DNA of 64,000 bases from Halosimplex litoreum. GTDB taxonomy: Archaea > Halobacteriota > Halobacteria > Halobacteriales > Haloarculaceae. Every line of letters starts with the position of its first letter. The stretch's first letter is position 1. This document shows positions 16,050-24,324 of this stretch, in pieces. The stretch lies in the NCBI RefSeq assembly GCF_016065055.1, contig NZ_CP065856.1, positions 434,001-498,000 on the forward strand. Direction: 5' to 3'. The translations under genes and the position numbers were made by a program. Below the pieces are notes generated by a model. That model was not told the origin of the DNA. It did no database searches and saw only the letters and a list, made by a program, of their open reading frames with translations.

Positions 16050-17441
16050 CTACCGGCTCGTGACGTTGATCGAGTTGACCGTCACGTGGAGGTACGTGAG
16101 CTTGGTCACGTCGCCGGTCAGGTCGAGGTCGATATCCTCGATCGACTCGTCGTAGTGGAAATCGTTGGGCTTGCCGCTGATGTGGATGCTCTCGCAGTTC
16201 GCGCCGCCCTCGAAGTACCCCTTGCCGCTGAGGTGGCAGTGCGAGTCCGGTGCGTAGATGAAGCCCGTGAACGCCCGGTTCCCGGTGACGTGCATGTCGC
16301 CGTCGGAGTGGACGACGACACGGAACGCGCTCGGATCGCCACCGCCGTTGAGGTCGGACCCGATCGTGAAGTCGTTCCTGACGAGGACGGTGGTCGCGTT
16401 GTCGCCGGTGACGGAGACGGAACTCGGTGCGAACGTTCCGTCGACGACGACGGTGACGTTCCCTTCCGACGTATCTACGTCCAGTGCCCCGCTGAACCCG
16501 GTGTCGGAGTAGTACGTCCCCGCGGTGTCGATATCGTCGAAGTCGGTCGTAGTGTCACAACCCCCCGTCTCGCATTCCTCGATCCGGTCTTCGATCTTCG
16601 AGTCCGCCGACGGGAAGGTCACGCCGGTCTCGTGTGGTTCGGGGTCGGACCGACCGCTGCTTTTGATCCCCGCGGCGTTGCTCGTGGCCAGGAGATCGTC
16701 GAACTCCTCGTCGAACGGGACCACCAGTTCGGTTCGCGCGGTCTCGTTGGGGTGGTCGTAGTAGACGGTCCCGTCGGTGCGTTGCTCGAAGTAGCGCCCC
16801 CAGGCCTGGTAGAAATCACTGTGGACGGTGACGTTGACCCGCCCCTGGTCCAACGGGTTGACGAAGTCGTTGCTCCCGGTCGTGTTCGGGTACCTGATCG
16901 ACGGCGGACCGTCTTTGGTCACTCTGGCGCCCGATCCGAGGGTCCGGGAGCTGTTGACGCGGATGATCGGGAGCGTCAGCGTCTGCTGGCGGAAGTGGAA
17001 CTCGGGAGGCGAAACCATCGATACGCCACCGTCCGTCCGTTTCCAGACACCCCCGCCCTGGTAAGCGATCGTCGTCCGGTCGCCCTCGTACGACACCGCA
17101 CCCATAGTCACGTTGGCGACCGTCCGAGTGGTTCCGGTGGACTGGTTCGTGACGGATACGTTCATCCACCCGCGGTCGTCGTCGACGTAGTACCCCGACT
17201 CCCGCTCGGTCGCCAGTTCGATCCCCTGTGAACTGGTACCGCCCAACGCGACCATCGCGCTCCGCGAGTCGAACTGTGTCAGTGCCTTCTCCGCCCGGTT
17301 CGTGTCCAGTTGCTGGCGCGTATCGTCCAGTCCCGCCGCACCGACCGTGACGACGACTGCCGTTCCCCCGATAACGATCGCGAACAGCAGCGTAATCCCC
17401 AGTACGCTACTCACGCCCCTACCGTCGTGACTCGTCGGCAT
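16050..17441 (-). CDS. Large pilin-like surface protein
   Basis: 463 residues, convergent with the pilin-like operon. The N-terminus SHDGRGVSSVLGITLLFAIVIGGTAVVVTVG is a pilin-type signal/helix followed by a coiled stalk (DDTRQQLDTNRAEKALTQFD). The middle holds repeated beta segments with many sequons. The C-terminal 120 residues (TVVVDGTFAPSSVSVTG, ... RVVVHSDGDMHVTGNRAFTG) look like a right-handed beta-helix/bactofilin-like stack as in haloarchaeal DUF7305-type domains, and contain three cysteines. The ATG at 17441 is chosen because the signal begins there; an extended reading would add 130 unrelated residues. Likely a cell-surface or filament-tip protein. Confidence 0.7.
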   Translation of the reverse strand: MPTSHDGRGVSSVLGITLLFAIVIGGTAVVVTVGAAGLDDTRQQLDTNRAEKALTQFDSRSAMVALGGTSSQGIELATERESGYYVDDDRGWMNVSVTNQSTGTTRTVANVTMGAVSYEGDRTTIAYQGGGVWKRTDGGVSMVSPPEFHFRQQTLTLPIIRVNSSRTLGSGARVTKDGPPSIRYPNTTGSNDFVNPLDQGRVNVTVHSDFYQAWGRYFEQRTDGTVYYDHPNETARTELVVPFDEEFDDLLATSNAAGIKSSGRSDPEPHETGVTFPSADSKIEDRIEECETGGCDTTTDFDDIDTAGTYYSDTGFSGALDVDTSEGNVTVVVDGTFAPSSVSVTGDNATTVLVRNDFTIGSDLNGGGDPSAFRVVVHSDGDMHVTGNRAFTGFIYAPDSHCHLSGKGYFEGGANCESIHISGKPNDFHYDESIEDIDLDLTGDVTKLTYLHVTVNSINVTSR

Positions 17442-17836
17442 CTGTGTACGGTTCCGTTCCGCGCTCAATAAGCGCGCGGACCCAGATATCATATTTGAAA
17501 ACTGGGGGGGCGAATCGGCCGAACCGTCTCGCAGGGGTCGAGTCGGCGAACCCCCCGATTCTCCCGTATCGAACTGCGATCCAGCCGTGTTCGTGATTCC
17601 GGCTCGGTGCTTCCGGAGAGTCGGTCGGGGCCGATGGAAACCGTTTAGTGTCGCAAGCGGAACTCTCCGGTGGGAACGCACGACCGCAAATCTGACTCGC
17701 TGTGCGCTTGCACAGCTCGGGATTGCGGCCGTGTTCGCGCCGAACGCCGCTTCGCACTCGCGGAGCGCGCGGCGCACACACGCACGAGGCGATCGAGAGA
17801 CCGCCCGACAGCGGCTCGTCGCGTTCCAATCTACCA
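17442..17836 (+). promoter_or_regulatory. 395-base divergent intergenic region with promoters and a perfect hairpin
   Basis: This gap separates the divergent pilin-like gene and the rps15 operon. A patch near 17490-17500 (ATATCATATTTGAAAA) could hold the promoter for the leftward gene. GTTTAGTG near 17643-17650 is a TATA candidate for the rightward operon, which would give rps15 a leader of about 160 bases. Within that leader, 17699-17716 is a perfect 7-bp hairpin (GCTGTGC, loop GCTT, GCACAGC). I see no convincing ORF here. Confidence 0.4.
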
Positions 17837-18301
17837 ATGGCACGAATGCACACCCGCCGTCGCGGCTCGTCCAGTTCGGACAAGCCGGCGGCAGACGAAC
17901 CCCCGGAGTGGAGCGACGTAGACGAATCGGCGATCGAAGAGCGCGTCGTCGAGCTGGCCGAGCAGGGCCACAGCCCCAGCCAGATCGGCCTGAAGCTGCG
18001 CGACGAGGGCGTCAACGGGACCCCGGTCCCGGACGTCTCCCTCGCGACCGGCAAGAAGGTCACCGAGATCTTAGAAGAGAACGACGCCGACCCCGAGCTG
18101 CCCGAGGACCTGCGTAACCTCTTCGAGCGGGCCGTCCGCCTGCACGAGCACATGGACGAGAACCCGACCGACCACCAGAACAAGCGCGCGCTCCAGAACA
18201 CCGAATCGAAGATCCGCCGCCTGGTCGACTACTACCGCGGCGACGAGCTCGACGAGGAGTTCACCTACAGCGCAGACGAAGTCGCCGAACTCCTCGAATA
18301 G
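17837..18301 (+). CDS. rps15: 30S ribosomal protein S15
   Basis: 154 residues, the archaeal/eukaryotic S15 (uS15) length. The N-terminal MARMHTRRRGSSSSDKP, the linker EEPPEWSDV-like segment, EQGHSPSQIGLKLRDEGVNG and the C-terminal HMDENPTDHQNKRALQNTES with KIRRLVDYYR are diagnostic. It binds 16S rRNA in the central domain of the small subunit. It heads the operon rps15-recJ-like-pcc1-rps3ae, an arrangement common in archaea. The next gene begins immediately after its stop codon. Confidence 0.97.
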   Translation: MARMHTRRRGSSSSDKPAADEPPEWSDVDESAIEERVVELAEQGHSPSQIGLKLRDEGVNGTPVPDVSLATGKKVTEILEENDADPELPEDLRNLFERAVRLHEHMDENPTDHQNKRALQNTESKIRRLVDYYRGDELDEEFTYSADEVAELLE

Positions 18302-19471
18302 ATGTCCGCCACCGCCCGCTCCGAGGACGCCCCCGCCGCCGGCGAGATCGCCGACCGGCTCCGCGAGGCCGACTTCGTCCGCCTCGTCGGTGCCGCGACC
18401 GGCGACGCGCTGGCCGCCAGCGGCGTCCTCGCGCGGGCGCTCTCCGACCGCGACCGGCCGTTCCAGGTCTCGGTCGCAGACCTTCCCGCCGACACCGAGC
18501 GGTCGACCGACGCCGACCTGACCGTCGCCGTCGGGCGAACGGACCCCGTCGCAGACTGCTCGGTAGCCGGCGCCGCGGAGCCGGCCAGCGAGACGGCCTT
18601 CGTCGTCGCGCGCGAACTCGACACCGGACCCGACGTCGCGCTCGCGCTCGCCGGCTGCGTCGCCGACGGGCGCGCCGCGGCCGGTGCGGTCGCCGAGGCC
18701 GCCGAGGCCGCGGGGCTCGAACGCCGACCCGGCGTGGCAGTCCCGACGGCCGACCTAATCGACGGGCTCGCCCACTCGACGCTGGTTCGCGGCCCGTTCT
18801 CGGGCGATCCCGAGGCGGCTGCCGCGGCGCTGGACGACGCGGGCTTCGACGTCGACGGACCGGCCGACGGCTCCGGCCTCGTCGTCGACGCGACGATCCT
18901 CGACGAGACGGCGCGGCGACGCGTCGCCTCGCTGGTCGCGCTGCGGACCGTCGGCGACGACTCCGTGCCGTCGCGGGGCGGTCACGCCGTCGAGCGGGCG
19001 CTGCGCCCCTTCGACGGCGGCCCCTTCGAGACGGTCGGTGGCTACGCCGACGTGCTCGACGCCGTCGCCAGGGAGCGACCCGGCACCGGCGTCGCGCTCG
19101 CGCTCGGTCACGACGTGGCCGAGGCCGCGCTCGACGCGTGGCGCGCCCACGCCCGGCGCGCTCACGACGCGGTCGCCGACGCGACGACCGGCCGGTACGA
19201 CGGGCTGTTCGTCGCCCGCGCGGAGACGGACGCCGCGCCGGTCGCCACGCTGGCGCGGCTCGTCCACGCCTACCGCTCGCCCGAGCCGGTGACCCTCGCG
19301 GTCACCGACGGCGCGGCGGCGGCCCGCGCCGACGACCGGGCCCTCGAATCGGTCCTGTCGACGGCCGCCGAGGGCGTCGACGGGACTGCGGCCGCGACCG
19401 GGACGACCGGCCGCGCCCGCTTCGACGTCGAGACGGGCGCGTTCATCACCGCGTTCAGGGAGGCGCTATGA
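18302..19471 (+). CDS. RecJ/DHH-superfamily-like protein, probably without nuclease activity
   Basis: 389 residues, starting directly after the rps15 stop. By position, size and fold cues (FVRLVGAATGDALAASGVLARAL at the N-terminus, HDVAEAALDAWRAH in the C-terminal half) it corresponds to the RecJ-like gene usually found between rps15 and pcc1 in haloarchaea. The DHH phosphoesterase signature with its metal-binding aspartates and histidines is absent: the expected DHDD-type site reads as AATGDALAASG. It may therefore be a structural, Cdc45-like member rather than a nuclease. Overlap with pcc1 (ATGA) indicates operon coupling. Confidence 0.65.
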   Translation: MSATARSEDAPAAGEIADRLREADFVRLVGAATGDALAASGVLARALSDRDRPFQVSVADLPADTERSTDADLTVAVGRTDPVADCSVAGAAEPASETAFVVARELDTGPDVALALAGCVADGRAAAGAVAEAAEAAGLERRPGVAVPTADLIDGLAHSTLVRGPFSGDPEAAAAALDDAGFDVDGPADGSGLVVDATILDETARRRVASLVALRTVGDDSVPSRGGHAVERALRPFDGGPFETVGGYADVLDAVARERPGTGVALALGHDVAEAALDAWRAHARRAHDAVADATTGRYDGLFVARAETDAAPVATLARLVHAYRSPEPVTLAVTDGAAAARADDRALESVLSTAAEGVDGTAAATGTTGRARFDVETGAFITAFREAL

Positions 19472-19767
19472 GGCGGGCGACGATCAGGACGACCCACGGC
19501 GCAGACGAGGCCGCCGAACGCGTTGCGGCCGCGCTCGCCCCGGACGACACCGCGGAGATGGCGACGCGAGTCGAGGGCGAGGCGGTCGTGACGACGGTCA
19601 CCCGCGAGGGGACGAGCGGTCTGCGGTCGACGGTCGACGACTACGTGGTCAACTGCCGGGTCGCGGACCGACTCGGCGGTGCGGACCACGAGACGGACGA
19701 CGCGACGCGGACGACGGACGGCACAGACACGACGAACGACACACCAGACACAGACACCAACACATGA
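19468..19767 (+). CDS. pcc1: KEOPS complex subunit Pcc1
   Basis: 99 residues. The first 75 residues (MRRATIRTTHGADEAAERVA, ... GLRSTVDDYVVNCRVAD) match Pcc1, the small dimerising subunit of the KEOPS complex that makes the t6A modification on ANN-decoding tRNAs. The last 25 residues are a Thr/Asp-rich low-complexity tail (DTTNDTPDTDTNT). It overlaps the RecJ-like gene by four bases and rps3ae by four bases, linking tRNA modification to ribosomal protein synthesis in one transcript. Confidence 0.88.
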   Translation: MRRATIRTTHGADEAAERVAAALAPDDTAEMATRVEGEAVVTTVTREGTSGLRSTVDDYVVNCRVADRLGGADHETDDATRTTDGTDTTNDTPDTDTNT

Positions 19768-20414
19768 GCGAACGATCAGTTTCACGACGCAAGCAAGAGA
19801 AGCGGTGGTACACCCTGATAGCGCCCGAGCAGTTCGACCGGGAGGAGCTGGGTGAGACCGTCGCGGACGAACCGGACAAGGTGCTCGGCCGCACCATCGA
19901 GACCACGCTGGGCGACCTGCGCAACGAGGCCAGCGAGAACAACACCAAGCTGACGTTCAAGGTCAACGAGGTCGCGTCGGACTCGGCGTACACCGAGTTC
20001 ATCAAACACGAGCTGACGCGGGACTACCTCCGCTCGCTCGTCCGCCGCGGCTCCTCGAAGATCGAGGCCTACATCACGGTGCTGACCGAGGACGACTACC
20101 GCGTCCAGATCCAGCCCGTCGCGCTCACCACCAAGAGCGCCGACGAGAGCCAGGAGAAGGCCATCCGCCGCCAGATGATCGATATCGTCGAGGAGAACGC
20201 CCGCGAGCGCACCTACGCGGAACTCGTCGACAGTATCGTCGAGGGCCGGCTCTCCTCGGCGATCTACAACGAGGCCAAGACGATCTACCCGCTGCGCCGC
20301 GTGGAGACCCAGAAGCTGACCCTCGAGGCCCGTCCCGAGGAAGTCGCCGCCGAGGAGGAGACCTCCGTCGACGTCGAGGAAGACGAGGTCGCCGTGGACG
20401 GCGAGGCCGAGTGA
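19764..20414 (+). CDS. rps3ae: 30S ribosomal protein S3Ae (eS1)
   Basis: 216 residues. MSERSVSRRKQEKRWYTL, GRTIETTLGDL and RRGSSKIEAYITVLTEDDYRVQIQPVALT are characteristic of S3Ae/eS1, an archaeal and eukaryotic small-subunit protein near the mRNA exit site. The C-terminal 25 residues are an acidic tail (EEVAAEEETSVDVEEDEV), usual in halophiles. It is the last gene of the operon; 126 non-coding bases follow, with a short T-rich patch near 20516-20521. Confidence 0.97.
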   Translation: MSERSVSRRKQEKRWYTLIAPEQFDREELGETVADEPDKVLGRTIETTLGDLRNEASENNTKLTFKVNEVASDSAYTEFIKHELTRDYLRSLVRRGSSKIEAYITVLTEDDYRVQIQPVALTTKSADESQEKAIRRQMIDIVEENARERTYAELVDSIVEGRLSSAIYNEAKTIYPLRRVETQKLTLEARPEEVAAEEETSVDVEEDEVAVDGEAE

Positions 20415-20540
20415 ACGCAGCGAGCGAGGCCTCGCGGCGGAGCGGTGAGCCCGAAGGGCGAGCCGCGTAGCCCGACGGGTCCGCCGACTGAGACGGTTCG
20501 CGTTCGACGCTCGATTTCTTTCGCCGACCGGACCCGTCAG

Positions 20541-20999
20541 CTACGCGTCGGTGGCCGCGTCCGTTCCGTCGGTGGCCGCGTCCTCGCTGACGACGACGTT
20601 TCCGACCATCCCGCTGGCCTCGTGTGGGATACAGAAGTAGGCGTGCGTGCCGACGGTTTCGAAGGTGTGTTCGTAGGTCTGGTCCTCGTAGATCGCCCCC
20701 TCGTTGCCGCCCAGCCAGCCGTCCTCGGCGGCGGCCTGGGAGTCGAAATCGCCGGTCGACCAGAACGCGGCCTCGTCGGGGATCTCGTCCTCGTAGGCTG
20801 TGACGGTGTGGGCGTGCGAACTGGTGTTCTTCCAGCGGACGGTAGTCCCGGGCGGCACCTCGATCCGAGCCGGGTCGAACTTCCGCGTGGTCATCCCCAC
20901 GTCGTAGTTCCCGGTGTCGCCGCTAGTCTGCCCGCAACCGGCCAGCCCGACCGCGACTGCGACGCCGCCCAGGCTCCCGAGGAACGCCCGTCTGTCCAT
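20541..20999 (-). CDS. Halocyanin/plastocyanin-type blue copper lipoprotein
   Basis: 152 residues. The N-terminus MDRRAFLGSLGGVAVAVGLAGC combines a twin-arginine motif with a lipobox, so it is exported folded and lipid-anchored. The cupredoxin domain carries the type 1 copper ligands: histidine in SSHAHTV, then cysteine, histidine and methionine in YFCIPHEASGM. Such proteins carry single electrons on the outer face of the membrane, probably in respiration. A TATA box (CTCTATTTGC, about 28 bases upstream) supports the ATG at 20999. It is divergent from htpX. Confidence 0.93.
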   Translation of the reverse strand: MDRRAFLGSLGGVAVAVGLAGCGQTSGDTGNYDVGMTTRKFDPARIEVPPGTTVRWKNTSSHAHTVTAYEDEIPDEAAFWSTGDFDSQAAAEDGWLGGNEGAIYEDQTYEHTFETVGTHAYFCIPHEASGMVGNVVVSEDAATDGTDAATDA

Positions 21000-21032
21000 A
21001 TCTCGACCTCGGGACTCCGGGCAAATAGAGGG

Positions 21033-21064
21033 CTCGATATCGAGTGAACCGTTACCGGAGTAAC
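21033..21064. promoter_or_regulatory. Palindromes between divergent halocyanin and htpX genes
   Basis: The 96-base divergent gap holds a perfect 12-base palindrome, CTCGATATCGAG (21033-21044), and a 5-bp inverted repeat GTTAC-CGGA-GTAAC (21051-21064). They lie beside the leftward TATA box, where a dimeric regulator could bind and affect both promoters. There is no direct evidence of binding. Confidence 0.35.
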
Positions 21065-21095
21065 GTCTTTGGGGAAACGGCCCGTACGTCCGAGT

Positions 21096-22007
21096 ATGCA
21101 GCCAAAGCCCGACTGGTCCCTCCGGGTTCGCATGCTCGCGGCGATGGCCGGGATGGCCGCCCTCTACGCCGCGTTCGTCGGCGTCGCCGTGTGGTGGGCG
21201 ACCGACGCCCTCGGGAGCACGGGCCTGTTCCTCGTCGTCGGCGTCGCGGGCGTGCTCGTCGCCCTCCAGTACAGGTACGCGCCCGACGCCGCGCTCCGGG
21301 CACTCGGCGCCGATCGGGTCTCGCGAGCCGAATACCCCGATTTGCACGCGCGCGTGAACCGACTCTCCAGCCAGGCCGGCGTGCCGAAACCCGACGTGGC
21401 GGTCTCGCCACAGACCCAGCCCAACGCATTCGCGACCGCGAAGGGCCGTGACGACGCCGTCGTCGCGGTCACCGAGGGACTGCTCGACACCCTCCAGGGC
21501 GACGAACTCGACGCGGTGCTCGCTCACGAGATCGCCCACGTCAAACACCGCGACGCGCTGGTCATGTCCGTGGTCACGTTCCTCGTGACCGTCGCCGCGA
21601 TGGTGGTGCGGAACTTCTGGTGGTTCGGCGACGGGGGCGGCGACGGTGGCGGTGGCGACGGCGGGATGCCCTGGCTGTGGGCGTTCGTCGCCGTCTCGGC
21701 GGTCGCGTGGCTCGGCGGCTACCTCGTCTCGCGAGCGATCTCCCGCCACCGCGAGTACGCCGCCGACCGGGGCGCCGCCGTCGTCACCGGCAAGCCCGCG
21801 GCGATGGCCAGCGCCATCGAGACGATCACCGCCGAGATGGCCGCGACGCCCGAGCGAGACCTTCGCGACCACGCCGAGCTGAACGCGCTGTTCATCGTCC
21901 CTGCCGACGCGAAATCGCGGGTCGTGAAGCTGATGGAGACTCACCCCGACCCCGAGAAGCGGGTCGAACGGCTCTCTGAGTTGGCCGGGGAGTTCGAGGG
22001 TCGCTGA
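21096..22007 (+). CDS. htpX: HtpX-like membrane zinc metalloprotease (M48)
   Basis: 303 residues. Two N-terminal membrane helices (residues 11-35 and 40-60), the zinc motif HEIAHVKH and a third-ligand glutamate in SRHREYAADRGAA identify the M48B HtpX family. Further membrane segments lie around residues 150-170 and 190-215, separated by a glycine/aspartate-rich loop. HtpX degrades damaged membrane proteins with its active site on the cytoplasmic side. The ATG at 21096 is chosen because the start at 21069 would lie inside the promoter region. Haloarchaea often carry several htpX paralogues. Confidence 0.93.
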   Translation: MQPKPDWSLRVRMLAAMAGMAALYAAFVGVAVWWATDALGSTGLFLVVGVAGVLVALQYRYAPDAALRALGADRVSRAEYPDLHARVNRLSSQAGVPKPDVAVSPQTQPNAFATAKGRDDAVVAVTEGLLDTLQGDELDAVLAHEIAHVKHRDALVMSVVTFLVTVAAMVVRNFWWFGDGGGDGGGGDGGMPWLWAFVAVSAVAWLGGYLVSRAISRHREYAADRGAAVVTGKPAAMASAIETITAEMAATPERDLRDHAELNALFIVPADAKSRVVKLMETHPDPEKRVERLSELAGEFEGR

Positions 22008-22090
22008 CCGAGGCCGCACGCGAACGAGCGACCGGGGCTCCGAGTCGCCGAATGGAAACGCCTTTGGCCCGGACAGTCGCATTTCGGGGT

Positions 22091-23341
22091 ATGAGCAACG
22101 GGGACGACGAAGCGGCCGACGAGGCCGAAGAGACGGCGCTGTCGGCCGACACGCTCGACCAGCGCCTCGACGACGCCGAGGAGGCCCTCGACGCCGCGGA
22201 GACCGAGGCCGACCTCGACGACGTCGAGGCGGACCTGAACGAGATCGAGTCAGATCTGGACGCCGCGGACCTGCCCGAGCCCGACGAAGACGACGAAGAC
22301 GCCGAGGACCCGGCCGCGGAACTGGAAGACCGCGTCGCCGACCTGCGCGACCAGCTCGAGGACCAGCGCGGTCCCTACGCAGACGACGTGGTCGCCGTCC
22401 TCGAGGAGGCCCAGTCGACGATCACCGACACCCGCTGGACGGAGGACGGCCGGCCCGACGTGGTCGCCGCCGTCGAGTCGTATCTCGACAGCGTGAGCGA
22501 CGAACTCGACACCGAGCTGTCGGCCGAGAGCGACGATCCCGACGAGCTGGCCGACGCCGTCGACCAGGCCGCACAGGTCGTCGAGGGCAGCGCGCTCGAC
22601 CCCGACGAGGACGAGGAGACGATCGCCGCGCTCCTCGAAGCGGCCGAGACGCTGCAGGACGACCTGGAGGCCGCCGAGGAGTGGGACGACCTGACCGTCC
22701 GCGAGCAGCTCGACGCCGAGGGCTTCTACGACGTGCTCGAATCGGAGAACCGCAAGGACTTCCCGGCCGAGTGGAACGCGGTGAAGGTCTACGAGGAACT
22801 CGGCGAGGTCGAACCCATCGTGAAGGCCCTGGAGACGTTCGACTCCGATTTCATGGAGGAGAACGTCCTCGACGCGCTCTGGCGGATGGGGCCGGAGGAG
22901 GCCTACGACGCGGTCCACCAGCGCGCACAGAAGCGCAACGTGCGCCCCGTCCAGATTCTCGGGAAGATCGGTAACGACGACGCGACGGAGACGCTCCACG
23001 ACTTCATCGACGGCGACGGCGACGCCGCTCTCCAGAAGGTCACCCTGCGCGCACTCGGCGAGATCGGCAGCGAGACGTCGGTCGAGCCGGTCGCCCAGCG
23101 CCTCGACGCCGACAACTACGAGATCCGCTCGGCGGCCGCTCGCTCGCTGGGCCTGCTCGGCGACACCCGCGCCGTCGAACCGCTCGCCGACGTGCTCGAC
23201 GGCGACGAGGCGAACGAAGTGCGAGCCAGCGCCGCCTGGGCCCTCAATCAGATCGGCACCCGGCGCGCGCTCGACGTGCTCGAAGGCTACACCGACGACC
23301 GCGCCTACCTCGTCCAGTCCGAGGCCGAGAAGGCCGTCTGA
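22091..23341 (+). CDS. HEAT-repeat protein with acidic helical N-terminus
   Basis: 416 residues. The N-terminal 130 residues are very acidic and helical (LDQRLDDAEEALDAAETEAD) and probably coiled coil. From about residue 255 onward are HEAT-like repeats: ILGKIGNDDATETLHDFI, TLRALGEIGSETSVEPVAQ, AARSLGLLGDTRAVEPLAD and AAWALNQIGTRRALDVLEG. Each is a helix pair with the usual alanine/leucine/aspartate spacing. HEAT arrays act as protein-binding scaffolds. The partner is unknown and no enzymatic motif is present. An upstream in-frame ATG at 22052 is less likely, since it precedes the likely promoter. Confidence 0.85.
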   Translation: MSNGDDEAADEAEETALSADTLDQRLDDAEEALDAAETEADLDDVEADLNEIESDLDAADLPEPDEDDEDAEDPAAELEDRVADLRDQLEDQRGPYADDVVAVLEEAQSTITDTRWTEDGRPDVVAAVESYLDSVSDELDTELSAESDDPDELADAVDQAAQVVEGSALDPDEDEETIAALLEAAETLQDDLEAAEEWDDLTVREQLDAEGFYDVLESENRKDFPAEWNAVKVYEELGEVEPIVKALETFDSDFMEENVLDALWRMGPEEAYDAVHQRAQKRNVRPVQILGKIGNDDATETLHDFIDGDGDAALQKVTLRALGEIGSETSVEPVAQRLDADNYEIRSAAARSLGLLGDTRAVEPLADVLDGDEANEVRASAAWALNQIGTRRALDVLEGYTDDRAYLVQSEAEKAV

Positions 23342-23418
23342 GTTCGGTCTTCGACCTCTTTTCCGGTGCCGCCCCGCTCGGCCGTGGATTCAAGCGTTCG
23401 CCGCTCCGAGTCGGGGGT

Positions 23419-24273
23419 ATGGTACGCCGGAGCGTCCTGTTCTCCCCGGGGGATCGGCCCGAACTGCTGCGGACGGCACCGACGACCGGCGCCGATACCG
23501 TCGTCTTCGACCTCGAGGACGCGGTCGCACCGGGACGGAAAGCCGAGGCCGGCGCGTCCGTGCGGGAGGTGCTCGCGGACCTCGACGCCGACTGCGAGGT
23601 GTGCGTGCGCGTCCGGCAGCCGGGGCGGGGCGCGGCCGACGACCTCGACGCGGTGCTGGACGACGACGCCCGGTCCGGACTCGACGCGCTCGTCCTCCCG
23701 AAGGCCGAGTCGGCCGACGACGTGGCCGACCTGGCGGGTCTGGCTGCCGAGCGCGACGCCGACCTCCCGATCCTCGCGCTCGTCGAGACTGCCGCGGGCG
23801 TCCTGCACGCCGAGGAGATCGCCGCTGCCGACGCGACCGACGCGCTGATATTCGGCGCCGAGGATCTTGCGGCCGACATCGGGGCGACCCGGACTGCGGA
23901 GGGGACGGAGGTGCTGCACGCGCGCGAACACGTCGTCCTCGCGGCGGCCGCGGCGGGGATCGACGCCGTCGACACGCTCCACACCGACTTCGAGGACGAG
24001 GGGGGTCTCCGCGCGGAGACGCAGTTCGCGCTCGAACTCGGCTACGACGGCAAGCTGGCGATCCACCCCTCGCAGGTCGGCCCGATCAACGAGACGTTCA
24101 CGCCGGCCTCCGACCGGATCGAGTGGGCCGAGCGGGTGCTGGCCGCGAAGGCCGACGCCGACGCGGAGGGGCGGGGCGTCTTCGCGGTCGACGGCGAGAT
24201 GGTCGACGCGCCGCTGGTCACGCAGGCCCGGCGAGTGATGGAGCGCGCGCGGGCGGCCGGCGTCGATGAGTGA
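23419..24273 (+). CDS. HpcH/HpaI aldolase / CitE-like lyase
   Basis: 284 residues in the HpcH/HpaI-CitE family. RRSVLFSPGDRPELL at the N-terminus, FDLEDAVAPGRK, LPILALVETAAGVLHAEEI (metal-binding glutamate), IFGAEDLAADIG (metal-binding aspartate region) and KLAIHPSQVGPINE are all family motifs. Members cleave or form C-C or thioester bonds of malyl-, methylmalyl- or citramalyl-CoA using magnesium. In haloarchaea, related proteins act as malyl-CoA thioesterase or beta-methylmalyl-CoA lyase in the methylaspartate cycle. The glutamate dehydrogenase gene 51 bases downstream fits such a link but does not prove it. Confidence 0.85.
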   Translation: MVRRSVLFSPGDRPELLRTAPTTGADTVVFDLEDAVAPGRKAEAGASVREVLADLDADCEVCVRVRQPGRGAADDLDAVLDDDARSGLDALVLPKAESADDVADLAGLAAERDADLPILALVETAAGVLHAEEIAAADATDALIFGAEDLAADIGATRTAEGTEVLHAREHVVLAAAAAGIDAVDTLHTDFEDEGGLRAETQFALELGYDGKLAIHPSQVGPINETFTPASDRIEWAERVLAAKADADAEGRGVFAVDGEMVDAPLVTQARRVMERARAAGVDE

Positions 24274-24324
24274 GCACCGCCGGTCGCCAGAATCCTTTTG
24301 GCCGCGCTAGCCCATATAAACGGC

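Noticed and set aside
17442-17843. N-terminal extension of the pilin-like protein to 17843
   Set aside because: The extra 134 residues lack any signal and are arginine-rich; the signal-type N-terminus begins at 17441.
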